Assembly (NCBI RefSeq): GCF_030406385.1
Contig: NZ_JAUEPM010000005.1
Location: 62,001-126,000 of the forward strand
Direction: 5' to 3'
Source of the DNA: Microbacterium oryzae
GTDB lineage: Bacteria; Actinomycetota; Actinomycetes; Actinomycetales; Microbacteriaceae
Length of the DNA stretch: 64,000 nucleotides
Positions 8,604 through 17,896 of the stretch are shown piece after piece; position 1 is the stretch's first letter; each line of letters begins with the position of its first letter. The notes under the pieces are model-generated. The model ran no database searches. It saw only the letters and a program-made list of their open reading frames with translations, and was not told the DNA's origin. A program made the translations under genes and the position numbers.

Positions 8604-9902
8604 TCAGGCGCCCGCGTAGCCCTGGCCGACCTGCTCCAGCTCGGGGTAGAGCGGGAAGGCGTCGGCGAGCTTCGCCACGCGCTCGCGCAGCGTGGTGACG
8701 TCGGCGCCGGGGAGCAGCGCGAGCGCGATGATGTCCGCGACCTCGGTGAACTCCGGCTCGCCGAAGCCGCGCGTCGCGAGGGCGGGCGTCCCGATGCGCA
8801 GGCCCGAGGTGACCATCGGCGGGCGCGGGTCGTTCGGCACCGCGTTGCGGTTCACCGTGATCTGGATCTCGTGCAGGAGATCCTCCGCCTCCTTGCCGTT
8901 GATGGCGGCATCGCGGAGGTCGACGAGCACGAGGTGCACGTCGGTGCCGCCGGAGCGGACCGAGATGCCGGCACCCTGGACGTCCTGCTGCATGAGGCGG
9001 TCGGCGAGGATGGCCGCGCCGCGGACGGTGCGCTCCTGGCGGTCCTTGAAGGCGTCGGTGGCCGCGAGCTTGAACGCGGTCGCCTTCGCGGCGATCACGT
9101 GCATGAGGGGGCCGCCCTGCTGCCCGGGGAACACCGCGGTGTTGATCTTCTTCGCGAGGTCGGCGTCGTTCGTGAGGATGAAGCCCGAGCGGGGGCCGCC
9201 GATCGTCTTGTGCACCGTGGAGGAGACGACGTGCGCGTGCGGCACGGGGCTCGGGTGCACGCCCGCGGCGACGAGCCCGGCGAAGTGCGCCATGTCGACC
9301 CACAGGTACGCGCCCACCTCGTCGGCGATCGCGCGGAACGCGGCGAAGTCGAGCTGGCGGGGGTACGCCGACCAGCCCGCGATGATGACCTTCGGCTTGT
9401 GCTCGAGGGCGAGGCGGCGCACCTCATCCATGTCGACGAGCGACGTCTCCGGGTCGACGCCGTACGCGACGATGTCGTAGAGACGCCCGGAGAAGTTGAT
9501 CTTCATGCCGTGCGTGAGGTGGCCGCCGTGGTCGAGCGACAGGCCGAGGATCGTGTCGCCGGGGCGGGCGATCGCGTGCAGCACGGCGGCGTTCGCGGTC
9601 GCGCCGGAGTGCGGCTGGACATTCGCGAACTCGGCGCCGAACAGCTCCTTGGCGCGCGCGATCGCGAGCTCCTCGGCGACGTCGACCTCCTCGCAGCCGC
9701 CGTAGTAGCGGCGGCCGGGGTAGCCCTCGGCGTACTTGTTCGTGAGCACGGATCCCTGCGACTGCAGCACCGAGACGGGTACGAAGTTCTCTGAGGCGAT
9801 CATCTCGAGGAAGCCGCGCTGGCGGTTCAGCTCGCGCTGCAGCACCTCGGCGATCTCCGGGTCGACCTCGGTCAGGGGGGCGTTGAACAGCGGATCGGTC
9901 AT
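8604..9902 (-). CDS. glyA: Serine hydroxymethyltransferase
   Basis: A 432-residue PLP enzyme converting serine plus THF to glycine plus methylene-THF. The PLP lysine lies in [13 protein letters not shown] (about residue 230). Other family signatures are [18 protein letters not shown] and [12 protein letters not shown]. The ATG at 9902 has GGAG upstream. A ZTP-type riboswitch occupies the 5' leader, tying expression of glyA-folD to the folate/purine one-carbon state. It is the first gene of a two-gene operon with folD. Confidence 0.97.
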   Translation of the reverse strand: MTDPLFNAPLTEVDPEIAEVLQRELNRQRGFLEMIASENFVPVSVLQSQGSVLTNKYAEGYPGRRYYGGCEEVDVAEELAIARAKELFGAEFANVQPHSGATANAAVLHAIARPGDTILGLSLDHGGHLTHGMKINFSGRLYDIVAYGVDPETSLVDMDEVRRLALEHKPKVIIAGWSAYPRQLDFAAFRAIADEVGAYLWVDMAHFAGLVAAGVHPSPVPHAHVVSSTVHKTIGGPRSGFILTNDADLAKKINTAVFPGQQGGPLMHVIAAKATAFKLAATDAFKDRQERTVRGAAILADRLMQQDVQGAGISVRSGGTDVHLVLVDLRDAAINGKEAEDLLHEIQITVNRNAVPNDPRPPMVTSGLRIGTPALATRGFGEPEFTEVADIIALALLPGADVTTLRERVAKLADAFPLYPELEQVGQGYAGA

Positions 9903-9941
9903 GGCGATCTCCAGACGACAGACAACAGGGGTTTTCGCTCC

Positions 9942-10024
9942 GGCCCAGGCGTGCGGTCGAATGCCGTCTCGGTCGCTTCCCGGTGGTTCACCACCTCAAC
10001 GCCAGTCGCGACGCGAACAGCATA
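9942..10024 (-). promoter_or_regulatory. ZTP (pfl) riboswitch and promoter upstream of glyA-folD
   Basis: On the minus strand a TATGCT -10 box (10024-10019) is followed by an RNA with the pfl core. The 5' strand GTCGCGACTGGCG is followed by the hairpin GGTGG-TGAA-CCACC, then CCGGGAAGCGAC (closing P1: GTCGC with GCGAC), and finally the separate conserved CGCCTGGGCC hairpin at about 9942-9951. This order matches the ZTP/ZMP riboswitch, which activates folate and purine one-carbon genes when ZTP accumulates. No T-rich terminator follows, so control may act on translation. Family assignment is by recalled consensus, not a covariance search. Confidence 0.87.
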
Positions 10025-10091
10025 GCCGAAGAGCGGCGGATGACCCTGCCTCCGCGATGAGGGAGGGCGCGCGATGTGGGAGGGTCGTGGC

Positions 10092-11261
10092 ATGAGCATG
10101 GTGATCCATTCCGCGCTGCTCGTCTCGGGCGGCCGCGCGGTGCGCGACGGCTGGATCCGAGTCGAGGGCGGCGGGATCGTCGGCCAGGGCGATGGCGAGG
10201 GATGGCGCGCCGCCGCGCAGGCAGGTGACGACGTGCTGGACGCGGTCGACATCGCCGGCCAGGGTGCCGTCCTCACACCCGGGCTCATCGACCTGCACGG
10301 CCACGGCGCGGCCGGCGCCGCCTACGACGACGGGACCGATGCGATCCGACGCGCGCGAGCCCACCACCGGCGTCACGGCACCACCCGTGCGGTGGTGTCG
10401 CTCGTCACGGCGAGGCTCCCGGATCTCGAGGCCCGCGTCACCGAGATCGCCCAGCTCGCCCGGCAGGACGACGACGTCCTCGGCAGCCATCTCGAGGGGC
10501 CTTTCCTCGACCCCGCTCACCACGGCGCGCACGAGCTCTCGCTCCTTCGCGCGCCCGACGCGGACGCCGTGACGCGCCTGCTCGCGGCCGGAGTCGTCGA
10601 CGGAGCACAGACCATCCGGCAGGTGACGATCGCACCCGAGCTCCCCGGAGCGCTGGCGGCGATCCGGCAGATCGTGGCGTCGGGGGCGATCGCCGCGATC
10701 GGGCACACCGACGCCGACGCGGCGACGACCGCGGCGGCGATCGACGCGGGGGCGACCCTCGTGACGCACGCGTTCAATGCGATGCCGGCCATCCACCATC
10801 GCCGCCCGGGACCGATCCCCGTCGCCGCGCGCGAGGAGCGGGTCGTGCTCGAGCTCATCGCCGACGGCGTCCACGTCGACGATGCGGTCATGCTCCTGCT
10901 GCTGCGTGCGGCGCCCGGCCGCGTCGCGCTCGTCACCGACGCCATGGCGGCGACGGGGATGGCCGACGGCGACTACACGCTCGGGTCGCTGGAGGTCGTC
11001 GTGGCGGACGGTGTCGCTATGGTGCGGGGCACCGATACCATCGCCGGCTCCACGCTCACGCAGGATGCCGCCGTGCGCCGCGTCGTCGCGCTGGGGGTGG
11101 ACCTCCCCGACGCGGTCGATGCCGCGACCGGCGTGCCGGCCCGAGTGCTCGGGCGCGAGGATCTCGGGTCGCTGCGGGTCGGCGCCGTCGCCGACGCGGT
11201 GCTCTGGACGCGCGATCTCGAGGTGCTGCGCGTGTGGACGGCGGGGGTCCCGGAACACTGA
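10092..11261 (+). CDS. nagA: N-acetylglucosamine-6-phosphate deacetylase
   Basis: A 389-residue amidohydrolase releasing acetate from GlcNAc-6-P, feeding amino-sugar or peptidoglycan-recycling carbon into glycolysis. Metal and substrate motifs in order are TPGLIDLHGHGAAG (HxH), GSHLEGPFLDP (Glu ligand), AIGHTDADA, VTHAFNAM and LVTDAMAATG (catalytic Asp). I prefer the ATG at 10092 because GGAGGG lies seven bases upstream; the frame could extend to 10074. No nagB or transporter is adjacent. Confidence 0.93.
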   Translation: MSMVIHSALLVSGGRAVRDGWIRVEGGGIVGQGDGEGWRAAAQAGDDVLDAVDIAGQGAVLTPGLIDLHGHGAAGAAYDDGTDAIRRARAHHRRHGTTRAVVSLVTARLPDLEARVTEIAQLARQDDDVLGSHLEGPFLDPAHHGAHELSLLRAPDADAVTRLLAAGVVDGAQTIRQVTIAPELPGALAAIRQIVASGAIAAIGHTDADAATTAAAIDAGATLVTHAFNAMPAIHHRRPGPIPVAAREERVVLELIADGVHVDDAVMLLLLRAAPGRVALVTDAMAATGMADGDYTLGSLEVVVADGVAMVRGTDTIAGSTLTQDAAVRRVVALGVDLPDAVDAATGVPARVLGREDLGSLRVGAVADAVLWTRDLEVLRVWTAGVPEH

Positions 11262-11389
11262 GCTCGCTCCTCGGGTGGCGCGACGAGCCGAACGGGTGGG
11301 AGGATGAACGAGGCCCAGAACCCGAACCGGCCGATCCGATCGTGCGTCGCCTCACCCGGCAGTCGCCGTGACGAGCACGAACCGCACCT

Positions 11390-12289
11390 ATGACGACAGA
11401 CGACGACAGCCCCCGCGACACCGAGGCACCGGATCCCGCCGGCGCCTCTGCACGCGGTCCGGGCAGCGCTGTCGCCCATCCTCGATCGCGCATGCGGACG
11501 ATCGGCGGCCTCGTGGGAGCGGGTCTCGCGGCGGCAGTCGTGGCGAGCGCCGCACTCGCCGCGTCGCTCGGCGGCGGATTCAGCCCGAGCGGCGAGGACC
11601 GGTCTTCCTTCGTGGATGGCGCCGCGAGCGCATCCATCGAAGCGTCCGACGAGCTGCTCCCCGGCCCCACCCCCGACGCCGAGATGCCGCCCGCCGAGCC
11701 GACACCTCAGCCCACCGACGACAGCCGGGACCCGTCGCGTCGCCGGGCGGTGCTGCCCGCCCCGAAGGCCGAGCCGACGCCGACCGAGGCGCCCCGTCCG
11801 GAGGTGACAGCGGCCCCCGAGGCGACGCCGGCACCCGACCCGACCCCGCTGCCGAGGGCGACGCCCGCGCCGAAGGTCACGGTCGAGCCCGTGCCCGAGG
11901 CCACTCCGGAGCCGCTGCCGGAGGCCACCCCGGACCCCGACGTCGCTCCGGAGCCGGAAGCGACACCCGAGCCGACGCGGGACCCCGAGCCGCAGCCGGC
12001 TCCGACGCCCGCGCCCGATCCGCATCCCGCTCCCACGCTCGCTCCGCTGCCGGAATCCACGGCGCCCCCTGCACCGTTGCCGACCGCGGCACCGGCGCCG
12101 GAAGCGGCCCCTGAGGACGCCGTCTCCCCCGAGCACGACGATGGGGTTGTTCCGGAGGAGGACGACGGCGTCGAGACGCCCGAGAACGACGCCGAGCAGT
12201 CGACCCCGGACGACGACTTCGCCGTGCCCGCCCCGGCTCTCGCCGCGCCCGCGCGCCCGGAGTCCGCCGCGGCCCGGCCGCGCGCGTGA
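11390..12289 (+). CDS. Membrane-anchored Pro/Thr/Glu-rich extracellular protein of unknown function
   Basis: A 299-residue protein with an acidic cytoplasmic head (1-34), one membrane helix or uncleaved signal (about 36-60) and a long low-complexity tail. The tail is made of repeated ATPEP/PTP/PDP words and ends in an acidic stretch. Such tails are typical of cell-wall-spanning spacers. No catalytic domain is visible. Its reality is supported by the GTGA overlap with the following hydrolase, indicating translational coupling. The start at 11390 lacks a clear ribosome-binding site. Function unknown. Confidence 0.65.
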   Translation: MTTDDDSPRDTEAPDPAGASARGPGSAVAHPRSRMRTIGGLVGAGLAAAVVASAALAASLGGGFSPSGEDRSSFVDGAASASIEASDELLPGPTPDAEMPPAEPTPQPTDDSRDPSRRRAVLPAPKAEPTPTEAPRPEVTAAPEATPAPDPTPLPRATPAPKVTVEPVPEATPEPLPEATPDPDVAPEPEATPEPTRDPEPQPAPTPAPDPHPAPTLAPLPESTAPPAPLPTAAPAPEAAPEDAVSPEHDDGVVPEEDDGVETPENDAEQSTPDDDFAVPAPALAAPARPESAAARPRA

Positions 12290-13101
12290 AACCGGCATAC
12301 GGGCCCGAGTGGGCGCGGCATGACGCGACCGCGGCGGACGGTGCGCGGCTCGCGTACTGGAGCGCGGGAGACGGCGACCCGCTCCTCCTCATCGCCGGGC
12401 AGGCCGTCGACCACGGGTCGTGGCAGATCGTCGGGCCGGCGCTCCTGCCCGGGCGGCGGGTGATCATCTTCGACCACCGGGGCATCGGCGAGAGCGAGTC
12501 GGGCGAAGCCGAGCGCTTCACCACGCGGCTGTTCGCCGACGACGCCGTGCGCATCCTCGACGCCGCCGGAGCGGATCGGGCCGACGTGCTCGGTCACTCC
12601 ATGGGCGGCCGCGTCGCGCAGTGGCTGGCGGTGGATCATGGCGACCGGCTGCGACGGCTCGCCCTCGTCTCGACGTCCGCCGGCGATGCGCGCGGGTCGC
12701 GGCGGTCCGATGCCGCCGACCGCGCCATCCGCTCGTCCGACCCCCGGCAGGTCGCCTCCGTCTTCTGGGATGCCGACCGGCAGGACCTCGTCCGGCTGCT
12801 CGCGGTCGGGCGGGACCGCACCGCTCTCGCCCGCCATCACCGGGCCAGTCGGAAGCACGATGCACTCGCCGCGCTCGGCGGCGTCACGACGCCCACGCTC
12901 GTGCTGCACGGCGAGCACGACGAGCTGACCCCGGTGGATCATGCGCGGATCCTCGCGGCGGCCATCCCCCGAGCGCGCCTCACGGTCGTAAAGGACGCGC
13001 GTCACGGCATCGTGCTCGACGGCGGACTCGGCCTGCAGATCGCCGATCGCTTCCTGCGGCGCCCGCCGCGGACATCCGACCCCGCGGCGAGCGCGACGTA
13101 G
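12286..13101 (+). CDS. Alpha/beta-fold hydrolase
   Basis: A 271-residue single-domain hydrolase. The nucleophile elbow GHSMGG lies near residue 105. The Asp of HGEHDELTP (about 210) and the His of DARHGIVLDG (about 240) complete the triad. IFDHRGIGES is the typical oxyanion-side loop. The substrate is unknown; members include esterases and C-C hydrolases. The GTG start overlaps the stop of the preceding Pro-rich gene by four bases. There is no signal peptide, so it is cytoplasmic. Confidence 0.88.
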   Translation: MKPAYGPEWARHDATAADGARLAYWSAGDGDPLLLIAGQAVDHGSWQIVGPALLPGRRVIIFDHRGIGESESGEAERFTTRLFADDAVRILDAAGADRADVLGHSMGGRVAQWLAVDHGDRLRRLALVSTSAGDARGSRRSDAADRAIRSSDPRQVASVFWDADRQDLVRLLAVGRDRTALARHHRASRKHDALAALGGVTTPTLVLHGEHDELTPVDHARILAAAIPRARLTVVKDARHGIVLDGGLGLQIADRFLRRPPRTSDPAASAT

Positions 13102-13112
13102 CCCTGACGGGA

Positions 13113-14918
13113 TCAGCGACGTCGGCCGGTGCCGAACATCCCGCGGATGACGCTGTTGACGAGCGTCGTCGCGGCGGAGCCCACCACCCGTTCGACGATG
13201 CGATCCGTGCTGGATCGCGTGCTGCGCCGGGTGGTCGTGCGCCTCGCCGTGCTCTTCAGAAGCCGGTCGTACTCGCGCTGCGCCCGCTTCTCGATGGCCG
13301 CCTGCTGCCGCTCGTACTCGGCATCGATCCGCGCCTGCTCGAGCGCCGCGTCCTCCGCCGCTGCGGCTTCAGCCGCCGCCTTCATCTTGGCCGTGAGGAT
13401 CTCGTACGCCGACTCGCGATCCACGCTCTCGCCGTACCGCGGCAGCAGCGGCGAGCCGGCGACGGCCCGCTCGATCTCCGCCGCGGGGGCGGCGTCCATC
13501 AGCCCCTGCGGCGCGCGCAGCCGGGTCCAGGCGACCGGGGTGGGCGCGCCCTCCTCGCTCAGCACGGTGACGATCGCCTCCCCGGTCGCGAGCTCCTGGA
13601 GCACCCGCTCGAGCGCGTACTGCGATCGGGGGTACGTGCGCACCGTGGCGCGGAGCGCCTTCGCGTCGTCGGGTGTGAACGCGCGCAGCTGGTGCTGCAC
13701 GCGGGAGCCGAGCTGAGCGAGCACGTCGGCGTCGATGTCCTTCGGAGTCTGCGTCACGAAGAAGACTCCGACGCCCTTCGAGCGGATGAGCCGGACGGTC
13801 TGGGTGATCGCGGCGAGGAAGGGCTTCGACGCGTCGCGGAAGAGCAGGTGCGCCTCATCGAGGAAGAACACGAGCTTCGGCTTGTCGAGGTCGCCGACCT
13901 CCGGCAGCACCTCGAAGAGCTCCGCGAGGAGGTACATGAGGAAGGTGGAGAACAGCGCCGGCCGCTCGGCGACGCCCGCCACCTCCAGCAGTGACACGAT
14001 GCCACGGCCATCCGCCGCGACGCGCAGGAGGTCGAGGACGTCGAACTCGGGCTCGCCGAAGAACGCATCCGCGCCGCTCTCGGCGAACGCGACGAGCTCG
14101 CGGAGGACGACGCCCGCCGTCGCCGAGGAGATGCCGCCGATCGCGCGCAGCTCGTCTTTGCCCTCGTCGCTCGTGAGATGCATGAGCACCGCCCGGAGGT
14201 CGGCCAGATCGACGAGCGGCAGGCCGGCCTCGTCCGCGTAGTGGAACACGAGGGCCAGGCTCGATTCCTGCGTGCGGTTGAGCCCGAGCACCTTCGCCAG
14301 CAGCAGCGGCCCGAAACCCGTGACGGTCGCGCGGACGGGAACCCCGGTCCCCTGCCCGCCGAGGGCGAGGTACTCCACGGGCGTCGCCGCCGGCTGCCAG
14401 TCCTGCCCGATCCCGGCGGTTCGGCGGGTCACCTTCTCGCTCGCCTCGCCGGGCACGGCCATCCCGGTGAGATCGCCCTTGATGTCAGCGGCGAAGACCG
14501 GCACGCCGTGTGCGGCGAGCTGCTCGGCGAGACTCTGGAGCGTGCGGGTCTTCCCGGTGCCGGTTGCGCCGGCGATCAGCCCGTGCCGGTTCAGCATCGC
14601 CAGCGGGATGCGCACCTGCACGTCGGCGAGCGGCTCGCCGTTCACGAGCGCGCCGAGGTCGACCGCGGCGCCCGGGAAGCCGTATGCCGCTGCGACGCGT
14701 CGCACCTCCTCCGGCGAGAGGATGGCCGCGGGCTCGACGGCCAGCGGGGTCGCGTCCGAGGGCGGCACGCTCGCGTCCGCTCCGGCCGCCTTCGCGGCCG
14801 CCGCCTCCGCCGCGGCGAGTCGAGCCCGCGCCTCGGCCGCGCGGAGCTCCGCCTCGGCGAGCGCGGCCTCCGCACGCAGACGCTCGAGCTCAGCGGAAGA
14901 GCGGTCTTCGGGACACAT
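13113..14918 (-). CDS. HerA-like ATPase (DUF853 family, YjgR-like)
   Basis: A 601-residue P-loop ATPase. A coiled coil of Glu/Ala/Arg heptads (about 6-45) precedes the ATPase domain with Walker A GATGTGKTR (about 117-125) and Walker B FFLDEAHLLF (about 349-358). A second coiled coil (about 510-560) and a basic Arg/Thr/Ser tail follow. This is the DUF853 branch of HerA/FtsK-like translocases; the E. coli homologue is YjgR. No NurA nuclease partner is present, so a role in end resection is not supported. The start at 14918 is preferred over 14984 because the extra residues look like non-coding extension and GGGTGAGG precedes it. Confidence 0.87.
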   Translation of the reverse strand: MCPEDRSSAELERLRAEAALAEAELRAAEARARLAAAEAAAAKAAGADASVPPSDATPLAVEPAAILSPEEVRRVAAAYGFPGAAVDLGALVNGEPLADVQVRIPLAMLNRHGLIAGATGTGKTRTLQSLAEQLAAHGVPVFAADIKGDLTGMAVPGEASEKVTRRTAGIGQDWQPAATPVEYLALGGQGTGVPVRATVTGFGPLLLAKVLGLNRTQESSLALVFHYADEAGLPLVDLADLRAVLMHLTSDEGKDELRAIGGISSATAGVVLRELVAFAESGADAFFGEPEFDVLDLLRVAADGRGIVSLLEVAGVAERPALFSTFLMYLLAELFEVLPEVGDLDKPKLVFFLDEAHLLFRDASKPFLAAITQTVRLIRSKGVGVFFVTQTPKDIDADVLAQLGSRVQHQLRAFTPDDAKALRATVRTYPRSQYALERVLQELATGEAIVTVLSEEGAPTPVAWTRLRAPQGLMDAAPAAEIERAVAGSPLLPRYGESVDRESAYEILTAKMKAAAEAAAAEDAALEQARIDAEYERQQAAIEKRAQREYDRLLKSTARRTTTRRSTRSSTDRIVERVVGSAATTLVNSVIRGMFGTGRRR

Positions 14919-14949
14919 GGCCTCACCCTGGCGACGAGCGCGGGGGCCG

Positions 14950-15609
14950 CTACGCGGCGACGGCGCCATTCCCACGGTCCTCACGCAGCTTCACGCGTCG
15001 GTCCTGCTCGCGAAGGAGCCGAGCGTTCATGATCCCCGCGACCAGCAGCGCGACGCCGACCCCGATGAGCGCGCCCCCGGCCGTGTCGCTCGCCCAGTGG
15101 GCGGAGAGGTACGTGCGGGCGAACGCCATCGCGACCGTCCAGACCACCGCGACCACGGCCATCCACCAGCTCGGGAAGAGCACCCACAGCGCGAACACGA
15201 CCGTCGCCGCATTCGCCACATGCCCCGAGGGGAATGAGCCGGCGTCGACCACGACGAGGATGTCCTCGGGGCGCTGCCGGCTGAAGAGCTGCTTGAGCAG
15301 CTGCACGAACCCCGCGCTGACCGCCGTGGCCACGAGGAAGTACAGCGCACCCCATCGGCGACCCGTCGCGAACAGGATGGCCGCGATCGCGAGCGGCAGG
15401 ATGAGGATGGCCCACCATCCGCCGCCGACGTCGTCGAGCAGGAGCGAGACCCACAGCTGCGCGCCGGATGGGGGTTGCGAGAGCACATCGGACCACCAGG
15501 TGTCGATGTCGAACGGGTCGCGGTGCAGCACCGTGGCCCATCCCAGCACCGCTGCCACCGCGATGAGGGCGATCCCCCACCACACCATGCTCCGCCGCCA
15601 CGTCGTCAT
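14950..15609 (-). CDS. PAP2-superfamily membrane phosphatase
   Basis: A 219-residue integral membrane phosphatase with about six helices. The three PAP2 motifs are present: K..FSRQRP (about 109-117), PSGH (about 126) and the ARTYLSAHWASD form of SRxxxxxHxxxD (about 163-174), giving the two catalytic His residues. The likely substrate is phosphatidic acid, diacylglycerol pyrophosphate or undecaprenyl pyrophosphate. It lies downstream of the Bcr/CflA exporter with a 27-bp gap, so they may be co-transcribed. Confidence 0.9.
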   Translation of the reverse strand: MTTWRRSMVWWGIALIAVAAVLGWATVLHRDPFDIDTWWSDVLSQPPSGAQLWVSLLLDDVGGGWWAILILPLAIAAILFATGRRWGALYFLVATAVSAGFVQLLKQLFSRQRPEDILVVVDAGSFPSGHVANAATVVFALWVLFPSWWMAVVAVVWTVAMAFARTYLSAHWASDTAGGALIGVGVALLVAGIMNARLLREQDRRVKLREDRGNGAVAA

Positions 15610-15636
15610 CGGGCCATTGTGCCCGAGCGCGCGGTT

Positions 15637-16998
15637 TCAGTCGGCGAGCTTGCCAAGCGTGCGCGGACGCACTATGACCCATAGCGACACGACGGCGATC
15701 GCGGAGCAGCCGACCATGACGCTGGCCATGGTCGTGCCCGTGATGCCGGATCCGGCCGAGATGACGCCCACGAGCGGCGAGACGAGACCGGCGACGCCGT
15801 TGTTCGTCGCGCCGAGGATCGACGCCGCGGTGCCCGCCGCCTCGGGGTGCCGGTCGAGCGCGAGCACCTGACCGCACGGGAAGGTGAAGCCGCACATCGA
15901 CATGAAGACGAACAGCGGCACCATGATGCCCCACACGCCGAGCTCGAGCTGGTCGCACACGACGATCGCGGCGCCCGCGAGAAGCAGCACCGCCGTCGAG
16001 AAGGCGAGCACCCACTGCGGCCCGAAGCGGGCGGCGAGTCGCGCGGCGATCTGGTTGCCGATGACGAGGCCGATCGAGTTCGTCGCGAACAGCGCCCCGT
16101 ACTGCAGCTGGGAGAAGCCGTACGTCTGCTGGAACAGGAACGATGATGACGAGAGGTACGAGAACAGTCCCGAGAACGTCATCGCCGCGATGAGCAGCAC
16201 CCCCAGGAACACACGGTCGGTGAGGACGACGCGGTAGCGGTGCCAGACCGACACGGTCTCGTGCGCGACGCGGTCGGCGGCGGGGCGCGTCTCCGGCAGG
16301 GCGAAGATCGCGCACAGCAGCATGATCACGCCGTAGGACGCGAGCACGATGAACAGCCCGCGCCACGGGAACACCGACAGCAGCGCCGAGCCGATGAGCG
16401 GCGCGATGACCGGGGCGACGCCCGTGACGAGCGCCAGCCGCGAGAGCATGACGACCAGCCGTCGCCCGCCGAAGAGATCGCGCACCATCGCCATGGCGAC
16501 CACGCCGCCGGCGGCCGCGCCCATTCCCATCAGCACGCGCGCGGCGCCCAGCAGCTCGAGCGAGGGTGCGAGGGCCGCCGCGACACTCGCCAGCACGTGC
16601 AGTCCCGTGACGATGAGGAGGGGACGCCGTCGGCCGACCTTGTCGCTCAGCGGCCCCACCACGAGCTGCCCGAGCGCGAAGCCGATCATGGTGCCGGTGA
16701 GGGTGAGCTGGATGGCCGCGCTCGTCGTCGCGAAATCACGCTCCAGCAGCGGGAACGCCGGCAGGTACAGGTCGATCGTGAACGGGCCGAGCGCGGTGAG
16801 CGCTCCCAGCAGCAGCACGTACGCCAGCCGGCGTCGGCTCGAGAGGGCGTCGCCGCGGTGCGTGGTGGGCATCTCGCCCGCCGCCGCCCGCGCGTAGTCG
16901 GGCAGCGCGATCGTCCCCGTGGGCACCGGGAGGATGCCGGTGGCGGTCGGGATGATGCCGGTGCGCGGGTCGCGGGAGGAGCGGGATTCGTGAGTCAT
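15637..16998 (-). CDS. Bcr/CflA-family multidrug MFS transporter
   Basis: A 453-residue, 12-helix major facilitator. The opening GALTALGPFTIDLYLPAFP is the Bcr/CflA signature. The DHA1 loop motif GPLSDKVGRRRPLL follows after helix 2. The N-terminal 42 residues are polar, and an in-frame ATG at 16872 gives a family-typical length, so the start is uncertain. It is predicted to be an inner-membrane drug/H+ antiporter. It is divergent from the DUF3105 gene. Confidence 0.9.
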   Translation of the reverse strand: MTHESRSSRDPRTGIIPTATGILPVPTGTIALPDYARAAAGEMPTTHRGDALSSRRRLAYVLLLGALTALGPFTIDLYLPAFPLLERDFATTSAAIQLTLTGTMIGFALGQLVVGPLSDKVGRRRPLLIVTGLHVLASVAAALAPSLELLGAARVLMGMGAAAGGVVAMAMVRDLFGGRRLVVMLSRLALVTGVAPVIAPLIGSALLSVFPWRGLFIVLASYGVIMLLCAIFALPETRPAADRVAHETVSVWHRYRVVLTDRVFLGVLLIAAMTFSGLFSYLSSSSFLFQQTYGFSQLQYGALFATNSIGLVIGNQIAARLAARFGPQWVLAFSTAVLLLAGAAIVVCDQLELGVWGIMVPLFVFMSMCGFTFPCGQVLALDRHPEAAGTAASILGATNNGVAGLVSPLVGVISAGSGITGTTMASVMVGCSAIAVVSLWVIVRPRTLGKLAD

Positions 16999-17177
16999 CG
17001 TGGGCGTGGGCGCTGCTTTCGCGGACGAGAGGGACGGGAAATGAAGAATGTCCCTGACGACGGCGGAGGAATCCGCGCGAAGGGGACGACGGCCATCCTA
17101 TGGGTTTGCCCTGGCCATCGGCTGTCTCGCCGCGCACTCCCAGCCGGCCGCCGCATTCGCGCGCATAGGATCGGAGC

Positions 17178-17891
17178 GTGTCGACGCAGAAGCGCCCTCA
17201 GCAGTCCAGTGGCAACCCCGCGAAGCAGGCCCAGATCGCGCAGAGCATCAAGCAGCAGCGCGAGGCGCAGCGACAGGAGAAGCTCGCCGAGTACCAGCGC
17301 CAGCTGAAGCGCCGCCAGCGGGGCAGGGTGCTCTGGTGGACGGTCGGCTCCGTCGCCGCGGTGGCCGTCGTCGCGGCCGTGGTGGCCTCGTTCGTCTTCG
17401 CGCCGGCCTCGAAGGACGCCTCGTACGACATCGGCGGAACCGGCGCCGAGATCGAGGGCGTCGAGACGTTCTCCAACACGAACACGCACGTCGAGGGCAC
17501 GGTCGACTACGAGCAGACGCCGCCGGCAGGCGGACCGCACAACGCCTACTGGCTGAACTGCGGCGTCTACACCGAGCCGCAGCAGAACGAGAACGCCGTG
17601 CACTCCCTCGAGCACGGGGCGGTGTGGGTGACCTACGACCCCGAGCTCGTGAGCGACGAAGACGTCGAGACCCTCGAGGGGTACCTCCCCTCGAGCTACG
17701 CGATCCTCTCCCCCTACCCCGACATGGGCACGCCCATCGCGGTGAGTGCGTGGAACGCGCAGCTGAAGGCCGACTCCGCCGACGACGAGCGGATCGCCGA
17801 CTTCTTCGAGGAGTACTGGCGGAACGACAGCGTGCCGGAGCCGGGCGCGGTATGCACGGGCGCGATCGACGGCCCCGGGAAGGTCGGCTGA
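17178..17891 (+). CDS. DUF3105 single-pass membrane protein
   Basis: A 237-residue protein. A basic, Gln-rich cytoplasmic coiled segment (1-49) precedes one membrane helix (about 51-72) and an extracellular DUF3105 domain. The family motifs are PPAGGPHNAYWLNCGVY and VHSLEHGAVWVTY, whose Cys and His residues may bind metal. The GTG start is preceded by TAGGAT six bases upstream, so the transcript is probably leaderless. Five bases separate it from the DUF305 gene, a pairing common in actinobacteria. The biochemical role is unknown. Confidence 0.88.
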   Translation: MSTQKRPQQSSGNPAKQAQIAQSIKQQREAQRQEKLAEYQRQLKRRQRGRVLWWTVGSVAAVAVVAAVVASFVFAPASKDASYDIGGTGAEIEGVETFSNTNTHVEGTVDYEQTPPAGGPHNAYWLNCGVYTEPQQNENAVHSLEHGAVWVTYDPELVSDEDVETLEGYLPSSYAILSPYPDMGTPIAVSAWNAQLKADSADDERIADFFEEYWRNDSVPEPGAVCTGAIDGPGKVG

Positions 17892-17896
17892 ACCGG

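Noticed and set aside
11304-11393. A 29-residue ORF whose stop overlaps the start of the Pro-rich gene (ATGA)
   Set aside because: The overlap is suggestive, but there is no properly spaced ribosome-binding site or -10 box and codon quality falls off; not called.
13113-14918. HerA-NurA defence or repair pair
   Set aside because: No NurA or Sir2/nuclease partner gene; the protein is the DUF853 housekeeping type.
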